From Streptomyces sp. Je 1-332 (lineage in GTDB: Bacteria; Actinomycetota; Actinomycetes; Streptomycetales; Streptomycetaceae): DNA of 64,000 nt. The notes under the pieces are model-generated. The model did no database searches and was not told the DNA's origin. It saw nothing but the letters and a program-made list of their open reading frames with translations. The DNA lies in the NCBI RefSeq assembly GCF_040730185.1, contig NZ_CP160402.1:6696001-6760000 (forward strand), written 5' to 3'. Below are positions 8,650 through 16,684 of the stretch, piece after piece. Within the stretch, counting starts at the first letter, position 1. Every line of letters begins with the position of its first letter. The position numbers were made by a program, and so were the translations under genes.

Positions 8650-9132
8650 TCAGCTGACGAGGATCTGGGTGGCGGACTCTTTGAGTTTCCCGTTCGCCCA
8701 ATGCAGTTGCCGCTGCGTATCGGGGTGGCAGCGCTGTACGGCGTTCAGCAGTCCGGTGTCGCGCAGGCCCTGGGCAGCTTGGCCGAGGAGTTCCCAGTCG
8801 ACCGAGACCCCCGATGCTTTGGTGTAGATCTCCCGGAGGTCGCGCAGCAGGGAGAGCGCGGCCTCGGGCCTTCGGCCTGTCAGTTCGGCGGCCTTGTCTC
8901 GCGCGCGGGCTGCCATCGTGAGGCTGCCCACCGGTTCGGGGTCGAGGTGGGCTCCGAAGCGCTCGCCGAGCGTGGCCAGGGTACGGACGTGGTCTTGAGA
9001 CCAGCGGGCCATGTCCCGGCCGAGATGGTAGATCTCGTGATCGACCTTGTGACGTTCCGCGACGTGAAGCAGCGTATGGGCGAGGTCGTTCTCGTCGTGG
9101 TGCATGGCGTGCAGGAGCAGGTTGATTTTCAC
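8650..9132 (-). CDS. His-rich helical protein coupled to the molybdoenzyme gene
   Basis: 160 residues from GTG 9132, which has GGAGGG about nine bases upstream and overlaps the stop of the preceding molybdoenzyme gene by four bases. Translation is therefore probably coupled. Ten histidines lie in the first 62 residues (H8, H11, H12, H19, H23, H28, H32, H36, H48, H61). They are spaced along predicted helices in motifs such as LLHVAERHKVDHEIYHLGRD. This recalls hemerythrin- or ferritin-like metal-binding helices, although no exact family signature was recognised. The C-terminal half is helical and Leu-rich. A metal-binding or partner role for the oxidoreductase is inference. Confidence 0.75.
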   Translation of the reverse strand: MKINLLLHAMHHDENDLAHTLLHVAERHKVDHEIYHLGRDMARWSQDHVRTLATLGERFGAHLDPEPVGSLTMAARARDKAAELTGRRPEAALSLLRDLREIYTKASGVSVDWELLGQAAQGLRDTGLLNAVQRCHPDTQRQLHWANGKLKESATQILVS

Positions 9133-11597
9133 CGGGCGGCTCCCTCCGCTGAGGCGCTGAGGTTCTCGTGGGTCAGCGCTGTGGGTCCGCCGGCAGTTTT
9201 GGGCACGTCTGCGGAGACGGGCGCGGATGCGGCGGTCGTGGGAGCTGGCGCCGGTCCCGCGCGGTTTTCGATGCGACGAAGCGCGGCGGCTGCGGTCTTG
9301 AAGAGCGGTTGCTTGGAGGCGGGGTCCCAGTCGGTGAGGGTGAGTTCGTTCGCGGCACGCCCTGCATCCTGCGGGCTTTGTCCGGTGTCCCAGTTGCCGA
9401 AGTGGAAGGGCAGGAAGAGCACCCCGTCGCGGACGCCGCTGACCCGGAGCCTGGCGTGCACTTTCCCCCGAGGGGTGGTGATCTCCATCAGATCGCCCTC
9501 TCGGAAGCCCTGAGCCGTGGCGTCGCCGGAGGAGCATTCCACCCAGACCTCCGGTGCGGCGGCCTGGAGTTGGGGCGTGCGCGCGGTTTTGGTCCGGGTA
9601 TGGAAGTGGTAGAGCGTGCGTCCGGTGATCAGTGCGTAGGGGAAGTCGGCGCTGGTCTGTTCGTGGGGTGGCTGGTACCCGGCAGCTTTGATGACTGCTT
9701 TGCCCGAGGGGTTCATCGCCTTGTACTCGGTAGGCTCCACGGGGGCTCCGGTGATGAGGTCGCGACCGTAGTTTTCGCAGCGCTGAGGGTCGCTCCAGAA
9801 GTCGGCTTCCGCGTACAGACGTTCGGTGCCTTCGGGGTTGGCCTCGTTGCACGGCCACTGGATCCCGCCGTGTTCGCGAAGCTTGGCGTAGGTCAGGCCC
9901 GTGTAGTCGCACAGACGGCCGCGGCTGCACTCCTTCCACGCTTCGAAGGCACTCTCCGCGTCGTGCCACTTCACCAGTGGGTCCCCGTCTTTGTCGCGCA
10001 GGTCGAGCCTGCGCGCGTAGTCGAGGAAGATGGCCAGGTCAGGGCGGGCCTGGCCGGGCGGTTCGACGGCCTTTTCCGACAGGTGGACGGTGCGGTCGGC
10101 ATTGGTGAACGTTCCGGTCTTCTCCCCCCAGGCGGCGGCAGGCAGTACGACGTCCGCTAGTTGAGCGGTCTCGGTGAGGAAAATGTCCTGCACCACGAGG
10201 AAGAGCCGCTCTTGTGAGAGAACGGATCGGATGCGGCGCAGTTCGGGCAGGGAGATGGCCGGGTTGGTGCCGCTGACCCACAGCATGCGAAGGGATCCGT
10301 CCTCGACGTAACGGATCATCTGCATGGCGTGCGTGGGCGGGGCGAAGTGCGGGATCCGTGCCGGGTCGACGTTCCAGACTTGGGCGAGTTCTGCCACGTG
10401 GTCGTCGTTGGCCCAGTTGCGAAAGCCGGGCAGGTCGCCGTCGGCTCCGCATTCGCGGGTGTTCTGCGCCGTGGGCTGCCCGTTCATCTGCAGGATGCCG
10501 CAGCCGGGCCGGCCGAGCATGCCGCGCACCAAGTGCAGGTTGTTGACCTGCACGGCGGCGGCCGTGGCCTGGTGAGACTGGTAGAAGCCCTGCAGTACCG
10601 TGGACAGCAGACGCCGCGCGCCTCCCAGCACGCGCGCTGCCTCCCGGATCTTCTCTGCGGGCACGTCGCAGATGTCCGCCACCCGCTCGGGCGGATACCC
10701 CTCGACCCGCTCGCGCAATTCATCGAAGCCGACCACGTGGTCGTCGATGTAGCCCTGGTCGATCCAGCCGCCCGCGATGACCTCGTGCAGCAGTCCGTTC
10801 ATGAGCGCCACGTTGGTGCCGGGGTTTGCCGCCAGGTGCACGGTGGCGGCCTTGGCGACCGGTGTCAGGCGGGGATCGACACAGATCAGCGCGGGCGGAT
10901 TGGGGCCGGCGAGCCGGTCCAGGACGCGGCTCCACAGTACGTTCTGGGTCTCGGCCATGTTGTGCCCGAACAGGGCGATGACGTCAGCGTGATCGATGTC
11001 GGTGTACGAGCCGGGCTGGCCGTCGCAGCCGAACGACTCCTTCAGGGCCTCTGCCGCGGTGGCGGTGCACAGGCGGGTGTTGCCGTCGACATGATTGGTA
11101 CCGATGCCGCCGTGCGCGATGACACTGAGGGTGTAGTACTCCTCGGCGAAGAGCTGACCGCTGGTGTAGAAGCCGATCGAGCTGGGCCCCTGCTCATCCA
11201 GCAACTGCCTTGAACGGGCGGCGATCCGATCCATGGCGGTGTCCCAGTCGCACGCCACCAGGCGCCCGTCTACGCGGATCAGGGGCTGGGTCAGCCGGTC
11301 GGGCGAGGAGTTGGCCTGCCACGCGAACAGGTCCGTCACGCCGAGCCTCCCGCGGTTGACCCGGTCCCCGGCCCTGCCGCGGACACCGACCATGCGGCCG
11401 TCCTTCACGGCGATGTCCATGGCGTCTCCGTTGGAGTGCAGGATCGACGCCGTCGACACCCACCGCTCGACGTCTTGGGCTCGCACGCCTTCGGCGAGGT
11501 GGGTGTCCACCCGCACCGGCCACTCCTGGCCGCAGCCGTAGGGAGTCCGGCTTCCCCAAGGCTCAGCGATCCGGTCCACTTGCCCCACACCGATCAC
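9129..11597 (-). CDS. Molybdopterin oxidoreductase (Nas/Nap-like) lacking the N-terminal [4Fe-4S] ligands
   Basis: 822 residues from GTG 11597; GGAAGG lies close upstream, and a second GTG three codons in is an alternative. The body follows the bis-MGD family order. A molybdopterin domain contains NTRLCTATAAEALKES, where C177 corresponds to the molybdenum-ligand Cys of nitrate reductases. It continues with HNMAETQNVLWSR, IQMNGQ-type and CGADGDLPGFRNWAN segments, and a C-terminal molydop_binding domain (from about 655, ALITGRTLYHFHTRTKTAR). The usual cluster motif CxxCxxxC...RGRLC is replaced by S51-H54-D58 and RGRLG86, so no cluster can form there. It precedes and overlaps a His-rich small gene. 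Substrate unknown; nitrate reductase-like by family. Confidence 0.85.
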   Translation of the reverse strand: MIGVGQVDRIAEPWGSRTPYGCGQEWPVRVDTHLAEGVRAQDVERWVSTASILHSNGDAMDIAVKDGRMVGVRGRAGDRVNRGRLGVTDLFAWQANSSPDRLTQPLIRVDGRLVACDWDTAMDRIAARSRQLLDEQGPSSIGFYTSGQLFAEEYYTLSVIAHGGIGTNHVDGNTRLCTATAAEALKESFGCDGQPGSYTDIDHADVIALFGHNMAETQNVLWSRVLDRLAGPNPPALICVDPRLTPVAKAATVHLAANPGTNVALMNGLLHEVIAGGWIDQGYIDDHVVGFDELRERVEGYPPERVADICDVPAEKIREAARVLGGARRLLSTVLQGFYQSHQATAAAVQVNNLHLVRGMLGRPGCGILQMNGQPTAQNTRECGADGDLPGFRNWANDDHVAELAQVWNVDPARIPHFAPPTHAMQMIRYVEDGSLRMLWVSGTNPAISLPELRRIRSVLSQERLFLVVQDIFLTETAQLADVVLPAAAWGEKTGTFTNADRTVHLSEKAVEPPGQARPDLAIFLDYARRLDLRDKDGDPLVKWHDAESAFEAWKECSRGRLCDYTGLTYAKLREHGGIQWPCNEANPEGTERLYAEADFWSDPQRCENYGRDLITGAPVEPTEYKAMNPSGKAVIKAAGYQPPHEQTSADFPYALITGRTLYHFHTRTKTARTPQLQAAAPEVWVECSSGDATAQGFREGDLMEITTPRGKVHARLRVSGVRDGVLFLPFHFGNWDTGQSPQDAGRAANELTLTDWDPASKQPLFKTAAAALRRIENRAGPAPAPTTAASAPVSADVPKTAGGPTALTHENLSASAEGAAR

Positions 11598-11638
11598 ACC
11601 CTTCCACCGTCACAGCCGTCGGACCTGGTTGGCTCTGC

Positions 11639-12391
11639 TCATCCCTCGGTACCCGTGGAGGCGTGCGGGGTTCCGACGGGCTTGGACTCGGGAGAACCGC
11701 GCTGGCGCAGGTAGACGGAGAGGATGGCCATGGAGGCCACGGCCAAGAGCTCGGACTGCCAGTTCTGCAGGCTGCGGCTCCAAAAGTCCGCAGACGCGAT
11801 GTACTGCGTCCAGCTGATCGGAGCCTGGAGCTGCCTCAACTGCTGTTCGTTGTACGCGGCGGCCCCCGCGATGGACTGCGCCAGCCACGACAGAAGGAAC
11901 AGCGCGGCCATCACCAGACCGAGCGACCGCGAGAAGATCGCCTGGCGCATCCCTCCCACGCCTGCCCAGCGTGGTGAGTCAGGGCCCGCATGCGCGCCCA
12001 TCCGCTGGTCCTGATCAGATTCGGTGCCGGCTTTGTGCATCTCCTTGGATTCCGGTGAACCGCGTTGCAGCAGCCAGACGGTGGCGAAGATGTACAGGAA
12101 AAACTGCAGGTACTCCGACTGCCAGTTCTCCGTTACGTCCACGGCGAAGTCGGAGGAAGCCAGGTAGCTGAGGAAGCCGATCTGCGCGAGCCCGTCGGTG
12201 GTGAGCTGGTTGTTGAACTCCGCCCAGCCTGCGATGGCTTGACCTGCGAGGGCCAGCAGAAAGGCGATACCGAAGCCGAGGCTTATGCCGTTCTCGCGCA
12301 CGAAGCGGCGCACGCGGGGCTTCCCTGAGCTGGTGGCGCCCTCTTCCTGGCCCGGTGCGCCGCGCTCAGGCGTTGGTGCGGAGGCGGTCAT
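11639..12391 (-). CDS. Internally duplicated membrane protein (DUF6766-like)
   Basis: 250 residues. Two halves repeat the same design: a hydrophobic helix (FGIAFLLALAGQAIAGWAEF; LVMAALFLLSWLAQSIAGAA), a polar loop, a conserved NWQSE motif, another hydrophobic helix, and the end QRGSPESK. Four membrane segments result. The pattern matches the actinobacterial family I know as DUF6766, of unknown function. Start ATG 12391 overlaps the stop of a tiny upstream membrane peptide gene (ATGA). A longer frame to 12676 has no supporting content. Confidence 0.78.
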   Translation of the reverse strand: MTASAPTPERGAPGQEEGATSSGKPRVRRFVRENGISLGFGIAFLLALAGQAIAGWAEFNNQLTTDGLAQIGFLSYLASSDFAVDVTENWQSEYLQFFLYIFATVWLLQRGSPESKEMHKAGTESDQDQRMGAHAGPDSPRWAGVGGMRQAIFSRSLGLVMAALFLLSWLAQSIAGAAAYNEQQLRQLQAPISWTQYIASADFWSRSLQNWQSELLAVASMAILSVYLRQRGSPESKPVGTPHASTGTEG

Positions 12392-12471
12392 CGGTGCATC
12401 AGCCCCACCACGATGAAGTAGGCCAAGCCGCCCAGGACGACGGTCAGGCAGAGCGTGAACATGGTGCGCAC
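12388..12471 (-). CDS. 27-residue single-pass membrane microprotein
   Basis: GTG at 12471, with GGGAGG seven bases upstream (inside the end of the preceding gene), opens a 27-codon frame reading MRTMFTLCLTVVLGG followed by LAYFIVVGLMHR. One continuous hydrophobic helix with a short basic C-terminal end is obvious. Its stop overlaps the ATG of the next membrane protein by four bases, a classic coupling arrangement. Size and topology recall KdpF-type accessory peptides, but no sequence similarity to KdpF is apparent. It may be a subunit or a chaperone of the downstream four-helix membrane protein; that is inference. Confidence 0.65.
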   Translation of the reverse strand: MRTMFTLCLTVVLGGLAYFIVVGLMHR

Positions 12472-12474
12472 CCG

Positions 12475-12894
12475 TCAGCCTCCCTTCACCGTGCACTGGT
12501 ACGGCTGGGCGGGGCGGGGCTGGCACCCCGCGGCCACGACTTTCCACCCGTCCGGGAACTGGGACAGAAACAACGTGTCCGAGGCCAGCACTGCGCGTGC
12601 CTGACGTCCGTAGACATCCACGGAGCGGACGGAGCCCCCAGCCGGGATGCCCTGCGCTCCGATAGCTTCGACACACGGCTTCTTCTCGGAATCCTCCACC
12701 TCACCACGCGTCTCCGGAGCCAAGGCCGCACACAGTGCCGTTCTGTCCCGGCCGGCCAGGACGTGCTCGAAGGCAGTGGCTGCGGCTGACGCGTCCGCAC
12801 TCCGCTCACCGGCACCGCCACAGCCGGTGAGGGCAAGCACCAGCGGACCCAAGGTGAGGAGTAACCGTGTGCTGTGCCGAGGTCGTTCGCTCAC
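12475..12894 (-). CDS. Putative lipoprotein of unknown function
   Basis: 139 residues from GTG 12894, which follows AAAGGG at about seven bases. A longer frame reaches 12945, but the signal peptide fits the shorter start. The N-terminus is basic, then LLLTLGPLVLALTGC gives a lipobox (LTGC), so the mature protein would be lipid-anchored outside the cell. The rest, about 110 residues, includes three further Cys residues and a C-terminal YQCTVKGG. No family was recognised. It sits immediately upstream of the 27-residue membrane peptide and the duplicated membrane protein, so the three probably form one operon. Confidence 0.75.
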   Translation of the reverse strand: MSERPRHSTRLLLTLGPLVLALTGCGGAGERSADASAAATAFEHVLAGRDRTALCAALAPETRGEVEDSEKKPCVEAIGAQGIPAGGSVRSVDVYGRQARAVLASDTLFLSQFPDGWKVVAAGCQPRPAQPYQCTVKGG

Positions 12895-13250
12895 CCGGGA
12901 GCCCTTTCCGGCAGGTACAGATTCGGTCCCATCGTGGACCCGCACTTACCCGAAATGCTGTCAGACACGCGTGGTGGGCCTGGGCGGCGCCGTTCCGGAA
13001 CCAGGGTTCAGCGCAGCACACCCCCGTCCTTCCTAAGATTGCGTTGTGATCGGGCCTGTTGCGTAGGAGAGCGGCTGGTCGCCCGCGCTGCGCCGGGCCT
13101 GCAGTTCTCCGCGGCCACGCTGCTGCTCGCGCCTTCCTTCGGCGCGCAGGGTTTCGTTGCGCAGCACGATGCCGTCCGCCTCCTTCTTGCGCTCACTCGG
13201 GACGTTGGTCCCGGCGCCCGAGGAACAAGAGCCGGTAGGGCCCAGGTCCA
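12895..13250. other. Intergenic stretch before the Rhs remnant
   Basis: About 355 bases between the lipoprotein start and the first readable Rhs sequence. Frames here give only Arg/Pro-rich noise. It may include further decayed Rhs sequence, but nothing could be aligned by eye. Confidence 0.4.
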
Positions 13251-14152
13251 ATGCAGGTGGCCGGGTCCTACGACAAGGAGGGCCACGAGACGGCCGCGGC
13301 TTCGACACCGGAGGGGACCCGGACGGGCGAGAAGTGGTCGGATCACAGCCAGCTCACCTCGCTGACGGTCGGCGGCAAGACCTACGCCGGGCAGTATGGC
13401 TCGACCGACCAGAGCGAGCGCGTCAAGCTGGGCGACACCTACTTCCACAACGGCCCGATCGGCCTGTCGGCAACGTCAACTGCGGGTGTGGACACGGGCT
13501 TTAACCGGGAACCGGAGGGCACACTCAACTCCATGACCCGGGACGGAAAGGCGGACTACTACCTCACCGACGCCCTCGGCTCCGTTGTCGACACCGCCGA
13601 CGAATCCGGCACGAAGGTGAACTCCTATTCCTACAGCCCTCGTGGCGTCACTCGCACTGCGAGCAGCGAAAGGTCGCCCAGCCCTACCGGTTCGCCGGCG
13701 GTTACCAGGACGTCACTGGCCTCTACCATTTCGCGGCCCGCTACTACGACCCCAGCATCGGCCGCTTCACTCAGCCCGACCCCTCCGGCTAGGGGAAGAA
13801 TCCATACCTGTACGCCGAAGGTGACCCCGTCAACCGAATCGATCCCGGCGGATTGTGGTCGATCAACGACACCATCAACACGACCATTGCAGTTATAGGT
13901 CTGGCCGCAGCAATCCCCACGGGCGGAGCTTCGCTCACTGTTTTGGGAGGGATCGGCTTGGCGACAGCCCAAGCTGACACGGTGTGGGCCGTGGGCTGCG
14001 GGTTCTCAAAACTCACGAGCCCGCTCGACCTGGACGCCAATGAGCGCGAGGCTCTGCTTCAGGGCGCGCTTGACGTGGTGCGTGCCGAGCTCCCGGAAGG
14101 CATGGACGCCAACGCTCACATGCCCCTCTCCGAGGTCGTACCGCTGGCCTGA
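13251..14152 (+). pseudogene. Rhs/YD-repeat protein C-terminal remnant
   Basis: The first frame carries YD-repeat text (EPEGTLNSMTRDGKADYYL, TDALGSVVDTADESGTKV). After a frameshift near 13670 a second frame gives the Rhs core signature PYRFAGGYQDVTGLYHFAAR, YYDPSIGRFTQPDPSG, NPYLYAEGDPVNRIDPGG. In that core a TAG at 13790-13792 interrupts the frame where Gln (CAG) would be expected. Downstream is a variable C-terminal domain with a hydrophobic stretch (IAVIGLAAAIPTGGASLTVL), ending at 14152. Such variable tails are often toxin domains of contact-dependent competition proteins. The N-terminal several hundred residues are missing. Not functional as read. Confidence 0.85.
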
Positions 14153-14674
14153 CATCAGCAGGTTCGGCGAATGCCCGGCGAGATTCCGGCGTGGTTCGCC
14201 GATCACTGAACGAAGAGTTCGATGCCACGACAGTCGGGAGGATAGGTGGGTGCTGACCCGGGCCCGCGGTCTGATTCATGACATGCCTGACCAGAGTGTC
14301 TAAGCCTCACAGTGTCGGTCGTTGGTCAGGGACGGCGCGTTGTCGGTGCCGGGCTGGCGGGGCGTGTCCCGACAGGGGGCTGCCGCTCGTTTGGCGTCCT
14401 CACGTTTCTGACCGCCCACGCGGCCCGGTGCTGGCAACGCGATGCGCCGTCGGACCGGGAGGGGGCGTGTCCAGTTCGGCCTGTCCAGCACGCCGCCTGC
14501 TGCGCAGGCCCGTCGTCGTCTCCTTGCAGGGGCGGTTTTGCTGGGAGTGGATATGCCATCGGGCCAGGAAGTGGCAAGCCGTGAGGCGGCCGGAGGGTTC
14601 TTCCACCTGGTCAAACAGCTACAGTCAGGACCCCGCTCACAGGGGCTGTCGTGACAGATGAGAGGGTCGGGCGA
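14153..14674. other. Intergenic stretch between Rhs remnant and pcaL
   Basis: About 520 bases without a recognisable gene. Several short open frames exist on both strands, but their composition is Arg/Pro/Cys-rich and unlike Streptomyces coding sequence. No hairpin or repeat stood out. An Rhs immunity gene would be expected here if the locus were intact; none was recognised. Confidence 0.45.
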
Positions 14675-15973
14675 GTGAGCGAGACACCGACGAACACCCT
14701 GCAATACCGCTTTGACGGGCCGGAGGACGCCCCGGTCCTGATCCTGGGCCCTTCCCTCGGGACCACCTGGCATATGTGGGACCGGCAGGTGCCCGAGCTG
14801 GTCAAGCAGTGGCGCGTGTTCCGCTTCGACATGCCCGGGCACGGGGGCGCGCCCGCGCACCCCTGTGGCTCCGTCGGCGAGCTCGCTCAGCGGCTTCTCG
14901 CCACGCTCGACGAGGTCGGCGTGCAGCGCTTCGGTTACGCGGGCTGCGCGTTCGGCGGTGCCATCGGCGCCGAGCTCGCCCTGCGGCACCCGCAGCGGGT
15001 CGCGTCCCTGGCGCTGATATCCGCCTCGCCACGCTTCGGCAGCGCCGACGAGTTCCGCCAGCGCGGGGTGATCGTGCGCAGCAACGGCCTCGACCCCATC
15101 GCGCGCACCTCCCCGGAGCGCTGGTTCACGCCCGGCTTCGCCGCCGCGCAGCCCGCCATCACCGACTGGGCCGTACAGATGGTGCGGACGACCGACCCGG
15201 GCTGCTACATCGCCGCCTGCGAAGCTCTCGCCGCCTTCGACGTGCGTGCCGAGCTGGGGCGGATCGGGGTGCCCACGCTCGTCCTGGTCGGCTCGGAGGA
15301 CCAGGTCACCGGGCAGGGCGAGGCCCGCACCCTGGTCGCGGGCATCCCGGACGCCCGCCTCGCCGTGGTGCCGGGAGCGTCCCACCTGGCCCCGGTCGAG
15401 CAGCCCGCGGCCGTCACCGACCTTCTCGTACGCCACTTCTCCACCGCCTGGCAGCTCGCGCCCGACGCCACAGGGACGCACGCGGCGATCAGCGCACCGC
15501 CGGTCAAGCCGGTGCTCGCGCCGCCGATCCCCGTCTTCCCCGTCGCCGAGATCGGCCCCACGGAGCAGCCCGAGGCCGTGGGCGGCGGACGCCCCGACCC
15601 GTACGAGGCGGGGATCAAGGTCCGCCGCGAGGTGCTCGGAGACGCGCACGTGGACCGCGCGCTCGCCGCGGCCGACGACTTCTCCACTGATTTCCAGGAG
15701 CTCATCACGCGCTACGCGTGGGGCGAGGTCTGGAACAGGCCCGGCCTCGACCGGCGCTCCCGCAGCTGCGTCACGCTCACCGCGCTCGTCGCGGGCGGCC
15801 ACCTCGACGAGCTGGCCTTCCACACCCGCGCGGCCCTGCGCAACGGCCTCACCCCGCAGGAGATCAAGGAAGTCCTGCTCCAGGCGGCCGTCTACTGCGG
15901 CGTACCCGCGGCCAACTCCGCCTTCAAGGTCGCCCAGGCCGTGATCCGTGAGGAAACCACGCCCCAGGAGTAG
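14675..15973 (+). CDS. pcaL: PcaL-type fused 3-oxoadipate enol-lactonase / 4-carboxymuconolactone decarboxylase
   Basis: 432 residues from GTG 14675 (GAGAGG nine bases upstream); GTG 14651 is an alternative. An alpha/beta-hydrolase domain (about 1-255, with GPSLGTTWHMW, MPGHG, SEDQVT and GASHLAP) is followed by a linker and a CMD domain (about 310-425, with RYAWGEVWNRPGLDRRSRS and ELAFHTRAAL). Together they match the actinobacterial PcaL fusion, which performs the last two ring-derived steps before 3-oxoadipate in protocatechuate catabolism. The nucleophile elbow reads GCAFGG, with Ala (A92) where Ser is expected. No other pca gene is in the window. Confidence 0.88.
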   Translation: MSETPTNTLQYRFDGPEDAPVLILGPSLGTTWHMWDRQVPELVKQWRVFRFDMPGHGGAPAHPCGSVGELAQRLLATLDEVGVQRFGYAGCAFGGAIGAELALRHPQRVASLALISASPRFGSADEFRQRGVIVRSNGLDPIARTSPERWFTPGFAAAQPAITDWAVQMVRTTDPGCYIAACEALAAFDVRAELGRIGVPTLVLVGSEDQVTGQGEARTLVAGIPDARLAVVPGASHLAPVEQPAAVTDLLVRHFSTAWQLAPDATGTHAAISAPPVKPVLAPPIPVFPVAEIGPTEQPEAVGGGRPDPYEAGIKVRREVLGDAHVDRALAAADDFSTDFQELITRYAWGEVWNRPGLDRRSRSCVTLTALVAGGHLDELAFHTRAALRNGLTPQEIKEVLLQAAVYCGVPAANSAFKVAQAVIREETTPQE

Positions 15974-15985
15974 CAGGATGGGGGC

Positions 15986-16639
15986 ATGACGACTGCCGCG
16001 AAGCGCATCAAGCTCACGAAGAAGACACACGCCTGCGTCCGCCTGGAGCGGGACGGACGAAGCCTCGTCATCGACCCGGGCGGCTTCAGCGAACAGGACG
16101 CGGCGCTCGGCGCCGACGCGATCCTCGTCACGCACGAGCACCCCGACCACTTCGACGAGGACCGGCTGCGCGCGGGCCTCGAAGCCAACCCCGCCGCCGA
16201 GATCTGGACCCTGCGCTCCGTCGCGGAGAAGATCTCGGCGGCCTTCCCGGGGCGGGTGCACACCGTCGGGCACGGCGACACCTTCGAGGCCGCCGGGTTC
16301 GACGTGCAGGTGCACGGCGAGCTGCACGCCGTGATCCACCCGGACATCCCGCGGATCACGAACGTCGGTTACCTGGTGGACGGTTCGGTCTTCCACCCGG
16401 GCGACGCGCTGACCGTCCCGGAGCAGCCGGTGGACACCCTGATGCTGCCGGTGATGGCCCCCTGGAGCAAGATCTCCGAGGTCATCGACTACGTGCGCGA
16501 GATCAAGCCCCAGCGTGCCTACGACGTCCACGACGCGCTGCTCACGGACCTGGCCCGGCCGATCTACGACTCGCAGATCGGGTCGCTGGGCGGGGCCGAG
16601 CACCTGCGGCTCACGCCGGGGGAGTCCGCCGAGCTGTGA
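15986..16639 (+). CDS. MBL-fold metallo-hydrolase
   Basis: 217 residues. The metal-binding motif ILVTHEHPDHFDEDRL lies near residues 46-61. Further residues fitting the fold are H at GELHAVIH, D in FHPGDALTV and H in AYDVHDALL. The short size and layout match the stand-alone UlaG/YcjL-like group of metallo-beta-lactamase-fold hydrolases. Substrate unknown. The gene starts 12 bases after pcaL and is likely co-transcribed with it. The downstream exonuclease III gene follows 45 bases later. Confidence 0.88.
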   Translation: MTTAAKRIKLTKKTHACVRLERDGRSLVIDPGGFSEQDAALGADAILVTHEHPDHFDEDRLRAGLEANPAAEIWTLRSVAEKISAAFPGRVHTVGHGDTFEAAGFDVQVHGELHAVIHPDIPRITNVGYLVDGSVFHPGDALTVPEQPVDTLMLPVMAPWSKISEVIDYVREIKPQRAYDVHDALLTDLARPIYDSQIGSLGGAEHLRLTPGESAEL

Positions 16640-16684
16640 CCGGCGGCCCCGGGGCTGTCAGTGGCGCCCGGTAGGTTGGGAAGC

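Noticed and set aside
14300..16603. 767-codon open frame on the minus strand opposite pcaL and the MBL gene
   Set aside because: It mirrors the third-position GC bias of the plus-strand genes; its product is Gly/Val/Arg/Asp-rich without motifs.
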